From Enterobacteriaceae bacterium UBA5654 (GTDB lineage: Bacteria > Pseudomonadota > Gammaproteobacteria > Enterobacterales > Enterobacteriaceae), in contig DIJC01000018.1 in NCBI GenBank assembly GCA_002421005.1, forward strand, positions 62,001 through 126,000: a DNA stretch of 64,000 nucleotides, written 5' to 3'. Within the stretch, counting starts at the first letter, position 1. Each line of letters starts with the position of its first letter. A model generated the notes under the pieces. It did not search any database and was not told the DNA's origin. It worked only from the letters and a program-made list of their open reading frames with translations. This document shows positions 53,018-60,897 of the stretch, piece after piece. The translations under genes were made by a program, and so were the position numbers.

Positions 53018-53938
53018 ATGAGCACCTTAGGTCATCAGTACGATAACTCCCTGGTATCTAACGCCTTTGGTTTCCTGCGCCTGCCGCTGAACTTCCAGCC
53101 GTATGACAGCGATGCGGATTGGGTTATCACCGGCGTTCCGTTTGATATGGCGACGTCAGGTCGTGCAGGTGGTCGTCACGGTCCGGCAGCGATTCGTCAG
53201 GTGTCCACCAATCTGGCGTGGGAGCATCATCGCTTCCCGTGGAATTTCGACATGCGCGAGCGCCTGAATGTGGTTGACTGCGGCGACCTGGTTTACGCTT
53301 TCGGCGACGCGCGCGAGATGAGCGAAAAACTTCAGGCGCACGCCGAGCAGTTACTGGCTGCCGGTAAGCGGATGCTCTCTTTCGGCGGCGACCACTTTGT
53401 CACCCTGCCGCTGCTGCGTGCGCACGCCAAACACTTTGGCAAAATGGCGCTGGTGCATTTCGATGCGCATACCGACACCTACGCCAACGGCTGCGAGTTC
53501 GACCACGGCACCATGTTCTACACCGCACCGAAAGAAGGTCTGATCGACCCGAACCACTCGGTGCAGATTGGTATCCGTACTGAGTTCGATAAAGACAACG
53601 GTTTTACCGTGCTGGATGCCTGTCAGGTTAATGACCGTACCGTGGACGATATCATCGCCCAGGTGAAACAGATCGTCGGCGATCTGCCGGTGTATCTGAC
53701 GTTTGATATCGACTGTCTGGATCCGGCATTTGCACCGGGCACCGGCACGCCGGTCATTGGCGGACTGACGTCGGATCGCGCGATCAAACTGGTGCGCGGC
53801 CTGAAAGATCTGAACATCGTGGGGATGGATCTGGTGGAAGTGGCTCCGGCTTACGACCAGTCAGAAATCACCGCGCTGGCCGCCGCCACGCTCGCGCTGG
53901 AAATGCTGTATATCCAGGCGGCGAAGAAGGGCGAATAA
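53018..53938 (+). CDS. speB: Agmatinase SpeB
   Basis: 306 aa, ureohydrolase with binuclear manganese. Converts agmatine from SpeA to putrescine and urea. Metal-binding motifs: 'LSFGGDHFVTLPLLRAH', 'LVHFDAHTDTYANG' and 'YLTFDIDCLDPAFAPGTGTP'. It ends with 'AATLALEMLYIQAAK'. Length as in E. coli. It is separated from speA here by hipBA and has its own leader with a terminator-like hairpin. Confidence 0.97.
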   Translation: MSTLGHQYDNSLVSNAFGFLRLPLNFQPYDSDADWVITGVPFDMATSGRAGGRHGPAAIRQVSTNLAWEHHRFPWNFDMRERLNVVDCGDLVYAFGDAREMSEKLQAHAEQLLAAGKRMLSFGGDHFVTLPLLRAHAKHFGKMALVHFDAHTDTYANGCEFDHGTMFYTAPKEGLIDPNHSVQIGIRTEFDKDNGFTVLDACQVNDRTVDDIIAQVKQIVGDLPVYLTFDIDCLDPAFAPGTGTPVIGGLTSDRAIKLVRGLKDLNIVGMDLVEVAPAYDQSEITALAAATLALEMLYIQAAKKGE

Positions 53939-53944
53939 GCCGTG

Positions 53945-53979
53945 AACAGCAGGAGCGTGGCTCCTGCTGTTTCTTTTTT
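53945..53979. terminator. Terminator after speB
   Basis: AACAGCAGGAGC-GTG-GCTCCTGCTGTT is a perfect 12-bp stem followed by TCTTTTTT. It also lies right after the convergent alpha-mannosidase stop. Confidence 0.85.
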
Positions 53980-56563
53980 ATCCGGCGGGGGTGACGTTGA
54001 TCGTCAGATGATCGCAGCTTCCGACCGCGCTTTTCTCCAGCGCTTCGCCCAGCGCGTTACAGACTTTTGAGCGCCAGCCTGGCGGTACGGTAATGACATT
54101 TTCGCCGGGATTGTACAGGCGGATCAGCGTCATGCCGTAAAGCACATCCACCCCGCTAATGATCAGCCCTTGGGGGATCTCTCCCAGCAGCCGCCAGCCG
54201 TGGATTTCCCGCTGCGGAATATGCAGATCGAAATTATCCAGCCGCTGCAAACACGCCCGCTCGCGTTGCCACTGCCACAGGCAGGGATTAAAGCTGTAGC
54301 GTTGCTGGTGGATGGCCACCTGCGCCGGAGAAAGCGCCGCCAGACACAGGGCAAATTCAAAGCGTAATTCGCCCGGCAGATTGGCTTCTGGCGCGGTCAT
54401 CCGCTGGCCGGATGCGCGTCCGGGACGGTAGAGCAGATCGTCTTTGCCCAGGTGTTCCGCGCCGCGAAACAGCGTTACGCGCAGCTGGCTTTGCTGATAT
54501 TCATACTCTTTCAGCCCGCGAGCAAAAAAATGAAAATCACGGTGGGCGCTGAGCTGATGCATAAACGGCTCGGTATCCACGGGTTTTTCCGCGTAGTCAT
54601 CCCACGCCGTAATGGCCTGATTACGCCGCGTCAGGCCCCCAAAGGGGACATCCGCAGTCACGCCATCCAGCGGTTTTCCGGTGTTGATCAACAGCTGCAT
54701 CCGATGCTCGCGCACCTGATTATTGATGAGCATTTCACCACGCAGCATGTCGGCTTCAAGGCTTATCGTCAGCGTGACCGGCACCGGCACACAGCGTTCG
54801 CTGCGCGCGCGGCGGTCTTCGCGCAGCGCTTCGGGCAGCAGCAACGTGGCGCTTAAGTGCATTTCAGCGAGATGCTCGTGCTGATGAACCGCCCGGCATT
54901 CGAACTGCGAGAACGTTAAGCCATCGTCGCCCGCCAGCGGTGAAAAATCATACAGATCGCCATCGTTGCTGATATCGTGTAATTGCAGCAGGTTGTCAAT
55001 CGTCCGCCGGTTGATTTTATCTTCCAGCCGCAGCCCGTCCGGGTGCCAGCTGAGTTTGTAGCAGGCGTTCTCAATCGCGGTGCTTCCTTCCGCCGCCGGT
55101 AACAATGCGGAGGGCGCTCCGCCGGGCGTGACGTAAAAGACCTCCATTCCCAGCTGCGGCACCGGCACGTCGGGCAGGTCGATAATATTTTCGTAGTAGA
55201 AGGCTTCCTGCGCGGTTTCAACTTCGCCATCCGGCGTCAGCAATACCTTGCGCGGCAGTTGGATTTTTTGCTGTTCGCGTAGCACGAAGGCCACCGCGTC
55301 GCCCGTTTCATGGCGGGTGAGGGTGAAATCTGCCGTCGGCGTGATGAGCGTCTGCCGCCGGGCGGTGAGGCGCGGGCTGCTGGTGCCATTGGTCAGCAAA
55401 AAGCGCCAGGGGCGATCCGCGCTGATGCTCGCCAGCAACTGCCTGGCGTGCAGGCTGTAAATCGCCTCGCCGATTTGCTGCGCCTGCCGACAACGGTGCA
55501 GCACATCCCGGTTTGTTTCGTCGCTGTTACAGCCGCCCATACTGTCATGCGCGTGCGATTCCACCAGCCAGCGCCACGCCTGCTCTAGCATTTCCTCACC
55601 GTGCGCCAGGCCGTTTTGCCGGGCGATCGCCAGCATCGGCTCAGCCAGCCGGATCAGACACTCTTCCGCATCGTAGTTGGCTTTTTTAATATCGTAGCGA
55701 GAGGAGCCAATGCTTTTGTGCACTCTGGCAATTCTGGGAATGCGGAACTCGCCGCGCCAGACCGGCAGGCTTTTAGCGGCAAGCACGGCGAAATACTGTT
55801 CATAACTGCTGACGATCCAGTGGTCGTCGCTGCGACGATCGATTTCAGCAATCAGCCGATCGAAATCGGCATCGCAGCTGACCTGATCGCCGCCGACAGG
55901 GCAGAGCAGATCCGTTTGATCGGTCAGGGTTTTCATCCGCGCCACCAGCGGGAAGGTTTCTTCATCGAGATGCGCCGCCGAGAAATTGCGCATCCGCCCG
56001 CCACGTTCAGGATGCGCCAGCGAATAGCCGAAGGGGGTGATGGCGGTGGTGACGCGCTCGCCGTTCAGCGCCTCCCAGCTAAGCTCGGTCGGCCCCATCA
56101 CCTGCGGATCGTAGCCGCGACGCAACAGAATATGGCGCAGCCCAAAAGCGCGAGCCACCTGCGGTAGCTGGGCGTGGCTGCCGAAGGTGTCAGGCAGGTA
56201 AAGCACGTCCATACAATACCCGGCCTCGCGGGCATAATGAATGCCGATGCGCAGGTTACGGAACAGCGATTCGGTGGTGATATTAAACAGGTCCGGCTGG
56301 GTGTACCACGGGCCTATCAGCAGCCGTTTTTCCTGTACCAGCCTGCGCGCGCGGGTGGCAACGGCGGGTTTTAACTGGATAAAATCGTTGAAAATGGAGC
56401 TTTGCCCGTCGAGATGAAAAACAAAGCGCGGATTGGCCTCCAGCGCGTCAATCAGTTCGCTAAAGGCCTGTAGCGCAAAAAGCTGGGTGTCGAGGCTGGA
56501 GAAGTACCATTCCCGATCCCAGTGGGTATGCGATACCGCATGGATTGTACGTACGTCAGTCAT
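53978..56563 (-). CDS. GH38 alpha-mannosidase (MngB-like)
   Basis: 861 aa from ATG 56563 (MTDVRTIHAVSHTHWDREWY), with AAGGA 6 nt upstream. GH38 motifs: zinc His/Asp in 'SHTHWDREWY', the nucleophile Asp in 'VLYLPDTFGSHAQLPQ' and zinc His in 'LVESHAHDSMGGCNSDETN'. The rest is beta-rich. No signal peptide, so cytoplasmic. E. coli MngB cleaves 2-O-(6-phospho-mannosyl)-glycerate imported by its PTS partner MngA; the EIICB here is of the glucose/maltose rather than the fructose family, so the substrate may differ. Starts in an ATGA overlap with a 50-aa gene. Confidence 0.88.
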   Translation of the reverse strand: MTDVRTIHAVSHTHWDREWYFSSLDTQLFALQAFSELIDALEANPRFVFHLDGQSSIFNDFIQLKPAVATRARRLVQEKRLLIGPWYTQPDLFNITTESLFRNLRIGIHYAREAGYCMDVLYLPDTFGSHAQLPQVARAFGLRHILLRRGYDPQVMGPTELSWEALNGERVTTAITPFGYSLAHPERGGRMRNFSAAHLDEETFPLVARMKTLTDQTDLLCPVGGDQVSCDADFDRLIAEIDRRSDDHWIVSSYEQYFAVLAAKSLPVWRGEFRIPRIARVHKSIGSSRYDIKKANYDAEECLIRLAEPMLAIARQNGLAHGEEMLEQAWRWLVESHAHDSMGGCNSDETNRDVLHRCRQAQQIGEAIYSLHARQLLASISADRPWRFLLTNGTSSPRLTARRQTLITPTADFTLTRHETGDAVAFVLREQQKIQLPRKVLLTPDGEVETAQEAFYYENIIDLPDVPVPQLGMEVFYVTPGGAPSALLPAAEGSTAIENACYKLSWHPDGLRLEDKINRRTIDNLLQLHDISNDGDLYDFSPLAGDDGLTFSQFECRAVHQHEHLAEMHLSATLLLPEALREDRRARSERCVPVPVTLTISLEADMLRGEMLINNQVREHRMQLLINTGKPLDGVTADVPFGGLTRRNQAITAWDDYAEKPVDTEPFMHQLSAHRDFHFFARGLKEYEYQQSQLRVTLFRGAEHLGKDDLLYRPGRASGQRMTAPEANLPGELRFEFALCLAALSPAQVAIHQQRYSFNPCLWQWQRERACLQRLDNFDLHIPQREIHGWRLLGEIPQGLIISGVDVLYGMTLIRLYNPGENVITVPPGWRSKVCNALGEALEKSAVGSCDHLTINVTPAG

Positions 56564-56712
56564 TGCACATCCTTGTCCGTGTTGAAATGAAGCCGGTATT
56601 CGGCATGGATATCTTCGTCGTCCCACTTCGGGAAGTTGGTTCCCCGAATGTTGTTGTACAGCGGGCTGTAGAGGCTTTCGCCGGGGGTAAAGGCGTCGCC
56701 GAAACGTTGCAT
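56560..56712 (-). CDS. Small 50-aa protein of unknown function in the mannosidase operon
   Basis: Minus-strand ATG at 56710-56712 with a strong GGGAG 7 nt upstream. It encodes 50 residues (MQRFGDAFTPGESLYSPLYN, then 'NIRGTNFPKWDDEDIHAEYR' and 'LHFNTDKDVQ'). The stop overlaps the alpha-mannosidase ATG (ATGA), and only 4 bp separate its start from the PHP gene stop. This coupling on both sides argues for real translation. It is polar and acidic, rich in aromatic residues, with no membrane segment or Cys. I recognise no family; it might be a remnant of a larger protein. Confidence 0.6.
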   Translation of the reverse strand: MQRFGDAFTPGESLYSPLYNNIRGTNFPKWDDEDIHAEYRLHFNTDKDVQ

Positions 56713-56716
56713 ATTG

Positions 56717-57931
56717 TCACTCCCGGAAAATGGGGTTAGTGATCAGCCGGGCAGAGCGGGCGTGATTAACGCGTAAAAACGCAAACGCGCTTTCGCGACA
56801 GTCCACCGTTTGACTCACGTGCCCTCGCCAGTTATTAAGCAGATGAATTTTTTGGTCGGTATATAACAGAACCGTATTATCCGGCTCGGTCTCAAGCTCT
56901 ATTTTTAACAGGGTTTCGGTAGTGATATCGCCGGGTCCGGCTGCGCCGATGGCAAATTGATGCAGATGGGTGCGGGTATCGCACTGCATATAGCTTTTGC
57001 CGTGTTCGAGCGCAAAGAGAATATCTTCCTGCTCCGCGCTATTTGCCCATACCACCGCACAGGGCAGGGACTGGTGTTTCTCTTTATGAAAGTCGCTGCC
57101 CGCCGTCACCGGAATTCTTGCTCCTTCAGACAGCCGCTGAAGCCAGAACTGAAACGCGGCTTCGTTATCCACCCCTTCCCACGGGCCGTTCCAGATCTCC
57201 AGCCAGTGATGACCACTGAACGGCAGCAGCCACGGGCAGTGGTGGCAGAAGGGATGATTAATGCCGATACGCGCCCCGTTGTGCCGGGCTTCGTTGATTT
57301 TCGCCATCACATCCTGCTCGCTGAAATGCGGCAGAAAGCGCTGTACCGGCTCGCCAAGGCCAAGAAAGTTAACGTGGCCCAGCCCGGTGGTCAGTTCCAT
57401 GCCGGGGATCAGGCACAGCGAGCTGTTGATGCCGCTAATGACCCGATTCTGCGAGGTGGTGTTGTGGTCGGTAAAACACAGAAAATCATAATCTGACGCC
57501 AGCGCGCGCTCGATCAGCGCTTCCACAGAGAGCCTGCCGTCGCTGTGCTCAGAGTGAACGTGAGTATCGCCGCGCAGCCAGCGGGGCGTTTTGCGCCGGA
57601 AGGTGATGTGGATATCAATCAGGCAGGCGCTGGTGATTTTATACAGCCCCAGCAGCACATAGCCGCGCCCCTGGCGAGGCCGCATCCGGCGATAGCCCGG
57701 CGTGGCGACGTTTTCGCTGATGACAATTTCCCGCCGCGCGCCGCCGCTCCAGCCCACCACGTCATCATTGATTTGTAAGCCTAAATCGACAACGCAGCCC
57801 TCGCTAAACTGATAGGCGATCTCCAGCCGCTCCACATCGTCGTCGAGGGGAAACTCAATGGAACGAAGCTGTTTTTGATCGGCCGGGAAGACCCGGCACT
57901 GCTGGTGAAACGTATTATTCGCCCTCTCCAT
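56717..57931 (-). CDS. PHP-domain (CehA/McbA-type) metallohydrolase
   Basis: 404 aa. An N-terminal beta-rich region of about 110 residues is followed by a PHP domain with metal ligands in 'WLRGDTHVHSEHSDGRLSVE', 'YDFLCFTDHNTTS', 'ARIGINHPFCHHCPW' and 'IPVTAGSDFHKEKH'. CehA/McbA relatives hydrolyse phosphoester or carbamate bonds. In a PTS/mannosidase operon it may dephosphorylate or de-esterify an imported glycoside. The start overlaps the EIICB stop by one base. Substrate unknown. Confidence 0.8.
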   Translation of the reverse strand: MERANNTFHQQCRVFPADQKQLRSIEFPLDDDVERLEIAYQFSEGCVVDLGLQINDDVVGWSGGARREIVISENVATPGYRRMRPRQGRGYVLLGLYKITSACLIDIHITFRRKTPRWLRGDTHVHSEHSDGRLSVEALIERALASDYDFLCFTDHNTTSQNRVISGINSSLCLIPGMELTTGLGHVNFLGLGEPVQRFLPHFSEQDVMAKINEARHNGARIGINHPFCHHCPWLLPFSGHHWLEIWNGPWEGVDNEAAFQFWLQRLSEGARIPVTAGSDFHKEKHQSLPCAVVWANSAEQEDILFALEHGKSYMQCDTRTHLHQFAIGAAGPGDITTETLLKIELETEPDNTVLLYTDQKIHLLNNWRGHVSQTVDCRESAFAFLRVNHARSARLITNPIFRE

Positions 57932-59550
57932 CAGGCGTCCCCTAACAGCTCTTTGCAGTCACCGGCAATCATTACCACTTCCGGGCCATAGATAATCTGA
58001 AAGCCCTTGTCGCTGACATGAACCACGCCTTTCGCGCGCAGCGTTTTTTTCCAGACATCATCGGCGACGACGCGCGACGCATCGACGACTTCAACCCGCA
58101 GGCGTGAAATACAGTTATCGAACTGGACAATATTTTCCGGCCCGCCAAAGGCGTTAATAATTTGTTGGGCAAAGCTGTTCTCTTCACCGGCTTTATTTTT
58201 GAAATCCTGCTTGCTGAATAATTTAATCTCTTCCTCGCTGGCTTCTTCCTCTTCGCGCCCCGGTGTCATTACATTAAAGCGGGTGATCAAAAAGCGGAAC
58301 AGGCAATAATAAATGACGAAGAAGAGCGGGATTAACCATAAATAACCCCACAGATTTAACTTATTCGGCTGTAATAACACCGGCAGGATATCTTTCAGGC
58401 ATCCGCCATAAATAGAAATATTGGCCATTTCGGTCAGTACGAAAATCAGACCGGTCAGCGGAACGTGGACCAGATAAAACAGCCACGGTGCAACGAATAA
58501 AAAGGTGTATTCAATCGGTTCGGTGACGCCAAACAGGATCATGGTCGCCACCACCGGCAGCAGCAGACCGGCGACCACTTTTTTATGCCGCGAGCGGGAA
58601 CAGTGATACATCGCCAGCGCCGCACCGGGCAGCGCGCCAAAGTGAATGACCACCCGGCCAGACTGAAAACCGCGCACCAGCAGCGCTGGCGTTTCTTCAC
58701 AGCCTAACTGCGCCATATAGATGTTGGTCGTGCCGCTGACCAGTTGACCGCAGACGTCCATGGAGCCGCCCAGATCGGTCAGGCGAATTGGCGTGGTGAT
58801 CAGATGGTGCAAGCCGACCGGCAGCAGCGATTTATCGGCTACCGCCCAGATAAAGGTGCCGAACAGCCCGGAACTGCCGATCATTTGACTGAAACTGGCG
58901 AGCATTCCGCCTATCGGCGGCCAGGCGAAAAACAGCGCCACGCCCATCAGCGAGCCTACCACCAGGGTGACAATCGGCACGGTGCGCGTTCCGGCAAAAA
59001 ACGAGAGTACCAGCGGCAGCTTCACGTTATACAGGCGGTTATGCAGCCACGACGTCACCAGTCCGACCGCCATTCCGCCGAATACGCTCATCCGGTAGGT
59101 GAACATGCCCAGTTCGGTAGTGTAAACCGAGGCTTTTTGCACCGCGCTGACCGGGTCAAGTTGTTGATTTTTCATCAGCCAGTCAGCGGTGGTGGTCTGG
59201 GCGGTGATGCCCTGTGAATCCAGCAGGGTGTTGAGGATAAAATGCATCGACATAAAGCACACCGCGCCGGAAAACGCGGCCCAGGCTTTTTCTTTTTTCG
59301 CCAGTCCGAAGGCCACGCCGATTGAAAAGAAAAGGGGCAGATTGCGGAATACCACGTCGCCGGTTGCTTTCATCACGCTAAAGGCGATATAGCCGACCGA
59401 GCCTTTACTCAGAAGGGTGCCCAGATGCAGGGCGTCGAGGGTTTCTTTATTAGTGAATGCACTACCTAATCCCATAAACATTGAGCCAATGGTGATGATG
59501 GATATGGGCACCAGCATCGCCTGACCAATCATTTGCATTTGTTGCTTCAT
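57931..59550 (-). CDS. PTS EIICB permease, glucose/alpha-glucoside family
   Basis: 539 aa from ATG 59550 (MKQQMQMIGQAM), with AAGGA 6 nt upstream. EIIC part to about 425: 'SFFAGTRTVPIVTLVVGSLM', 'LLPVGLHHLITTPIR', 'VTEPIEYTFLFVAPWLF'. The EIIB part has the phospho-Cys loop 'IVQFDNCISRLRVEVVDA' at about 475. The order matches MalX/GlvC-type permeases. No EIIA domain is attached, so it should use the general EIIA-Glc (Crr). First gene of the operon EIICB, PHP hydrolase, 50-aa protein, GH38. Confidence 0.88.
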   Translation of the reverse strand: MKQQMQMIGQAMLVPISIITIGSMFMGLGSAFTNKETLDALHLGTLLSKGSVGYIAFSVMKATGDVVFRNLPLFFSIGVAFGLAKKEKAWAAFSGAVCFMSMHFILNTLLDSQGITAQTTTADWLMKNQQLDPVSAVQKASVYTTELGMFTYRMSVFGGMAVGLVTSWLHNRLYNVKLPLVLSFFAGTRTVPIVTLVVGSLMGVALFFAWPPIGGMLASFSQMIGSSGLFGTFIWAVADKSLLPVGLHHLITTPIRLTDLGGSMDVCGQLVSGTTNIYMAQLGCEETPALLVRGFQSGRVVIHFGALPGAALAMYHCSRSRHKKVVAGLLLPVVATMILFGVTEPIEYTFLFVAPWLFYLVHVPLTGLIFVLTEMANISIYGGCLKDILPVLLQPNKLNLWGYLWLIPLFFVIYYCLFRFLITRFNVMTPGREEEEASEEEIKLFSKQDFKNKAGEENSFAQQIINAFGGPENIVQFDNCISRLRVEVVDASRVVADDVWKKTLRAKGVVHVSDKGFQIIYGPEVVMIAGDCKELLGDA

Positions 59551-59855
59551 ATATTTTCCTTGTGAAAGTTTATTTTCCTGTATATTCGGTGAATAAAATA
59601 AATTCACGCAAAATAAGCGACAAAGAATTTATGCGATGAATATGGCTGTCGGGTTTTTATTTGCCTGATTTATATTTTTGTGCTGAATAATATTTTCGCG
59701 GCAATTATCACGTTACGCGCATCGGCGATAATTATTTGCGGCATTGACAGCGGAAAAACAGGGGGAAGTCTACCATCACAGAAATATGATTTTGTGACAG
59801 GGGCCATGATAAATAATCATTGGCCCCAAAATGCTGAAGAGGTCAGGATATTAAC
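59551..59855. other. Upstream region of the mannosidase PTS operon and loiP 3' flank
   Basis: 305 bp with no gene, AT-rich. It must hold the promoter of the EIICB operon. The only clear structure is the inverted repeat at 59800-59827. No local regulator gene accompanies the operon. Confidence 0.5.
59800..59827. repeat. Strong inverted repeat downstream of loiP
   Basis: GGGGCCATGAT-AAATA-ATCATTGGCCCC forms an 11-bp stem with one bulged base. It lies 28 bp after the loiP stop on the minus strand. A T-tract is lacking, so it may be an mRNA-end stabilising hairpin rather than a terminator. Confidence 0.5.
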
Positions 59856-60614
59856 TTACTTAATTCCGTCGGCCGCCATGCGCTCACGAATATGTTGGGC
59901 GCGCGCTTCAGAAGCCGGGTGATCGTCAAACATGGAGCTTTGACGTCCCGCTTCGAGCTTAGCCAGTTTTTCGAAGCTGGTGGCGAGACCCGCCGGGCTG
60001 ATACCACGTTTGCGCAACAGATCGTAGGAGTAGTCATCCGCTTCGGATTCCTGACGCTGGGAGAACTGCGAGTTGACCAGTTTTTCACCCAGATCGCCAA
60101 TCTGCGACTGCGACAGGCTGCCGACGACGCCGCCCGCAGAGGTCGCCGCACCGCGCACTGCATTGGTGCCAAGCGCGACCTGCATCCCTTTTTTCACGTG
60201 TCCAAGCGCAACGTGGCCCATTTCGTGCCCAATCACCGCTTCGACTTCGTTATCATTCATCATGTCCATCAGTCCGCTATACACGCGGATGCAGCCGTTG
60301 GCCATCGCAAAGGCGTTTACGTCTTTGGTTTGATAAACCTTGTAATTCACCGGCTGGCCGTTGATGTTATCGCCGAGCGCGTTAGCAATGGTCGCAAGGC
60401 GCTTGCTGTATTCGCTGCTGGCAGGGGCGATGCTCGCTTTGCTGTCCATCTCTTTACAAGCTTCATCGCTGAGTTCTTTAACCTGTGCGTCGCTTAAGGT
60501 ATAAGCCTGGAACGCTTCTGCGCCAGACGTTAAAAAGCCGTTAGAGTCCATGTTCTGGCAACCGGTCAATACGGTCGCGATCCCAAGAGCAAGCAAGACT
60601 GGACGAAGTTTCAT
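59856..60614 (-). CDS. loiP: Outer-membrane metalloprotease LoiP (YggG)
   Basis: 252-aa lipoprotein (lipobox 'VLTGC', Gln at +2, so outer membrane). M48 zinc-protease motif 'VIGHEMGHVALGHVKK' and the second zinc Glu in 'QRQESEADDYSYDLL'. LoiP cleaves Phe-Phe bonds and responds to low osmolarity in E. coli. Length identical to E. coli. Between the mannosidase cassette and tktA. Confidence 0.96.
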   Translation of the reverse strand: MKLRPVLLALGIATVLTGCQNMDSNGFLTSGAEAFQAYTLSDAQVKELSDEACKEMDSKASIAPASSEYSKRLATIANALGDNINGQPVNYKVYQTKDVNAFAMANGCIRVYSGLMDMMNDNEVEAVIGHEMGHVALGHVKKGMQVALGTNAVRGAATSAGGVVGSLSQSQIGDLGEKLVNSQFSQRQESEADDYSYDLLRKRGISPAGLATSFEKLAKLEAGRQSSMFDDHPASEARAQHIRERMAADGIK

Positions 60615-60897
60615 TTATTCTCTTCCGCATGAGTGAATTATTTATTTTGGTGATGAAATGGATTCACAGGGATCCATAGCGGAATAAGTATAAGTAAAAC
60701 AACCCGACGTGAGCGAGAGATTGCGCAACCTGTGTTCACGATCCAGAGATTTCTGAATTCATAAAAGGATGCTCCATGTACATGGCTTGTCGCTTGGGTT
60801 ACATTGTTGGCACTTTTTTCCGGCGTAGCCCAAAACGCGCTGTCGTCAAGTTCGTTAAGGGCATGGCCTTCAATTTAACATCCGATCTGGAGTCAAA

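Noticed and set aside
59775..59799. TCACA...TGTGA inverted repeat upstream of the mannosidase PTS operon
   Set aside because: The half-sites are in the wrong order and spacing for a CRP site.
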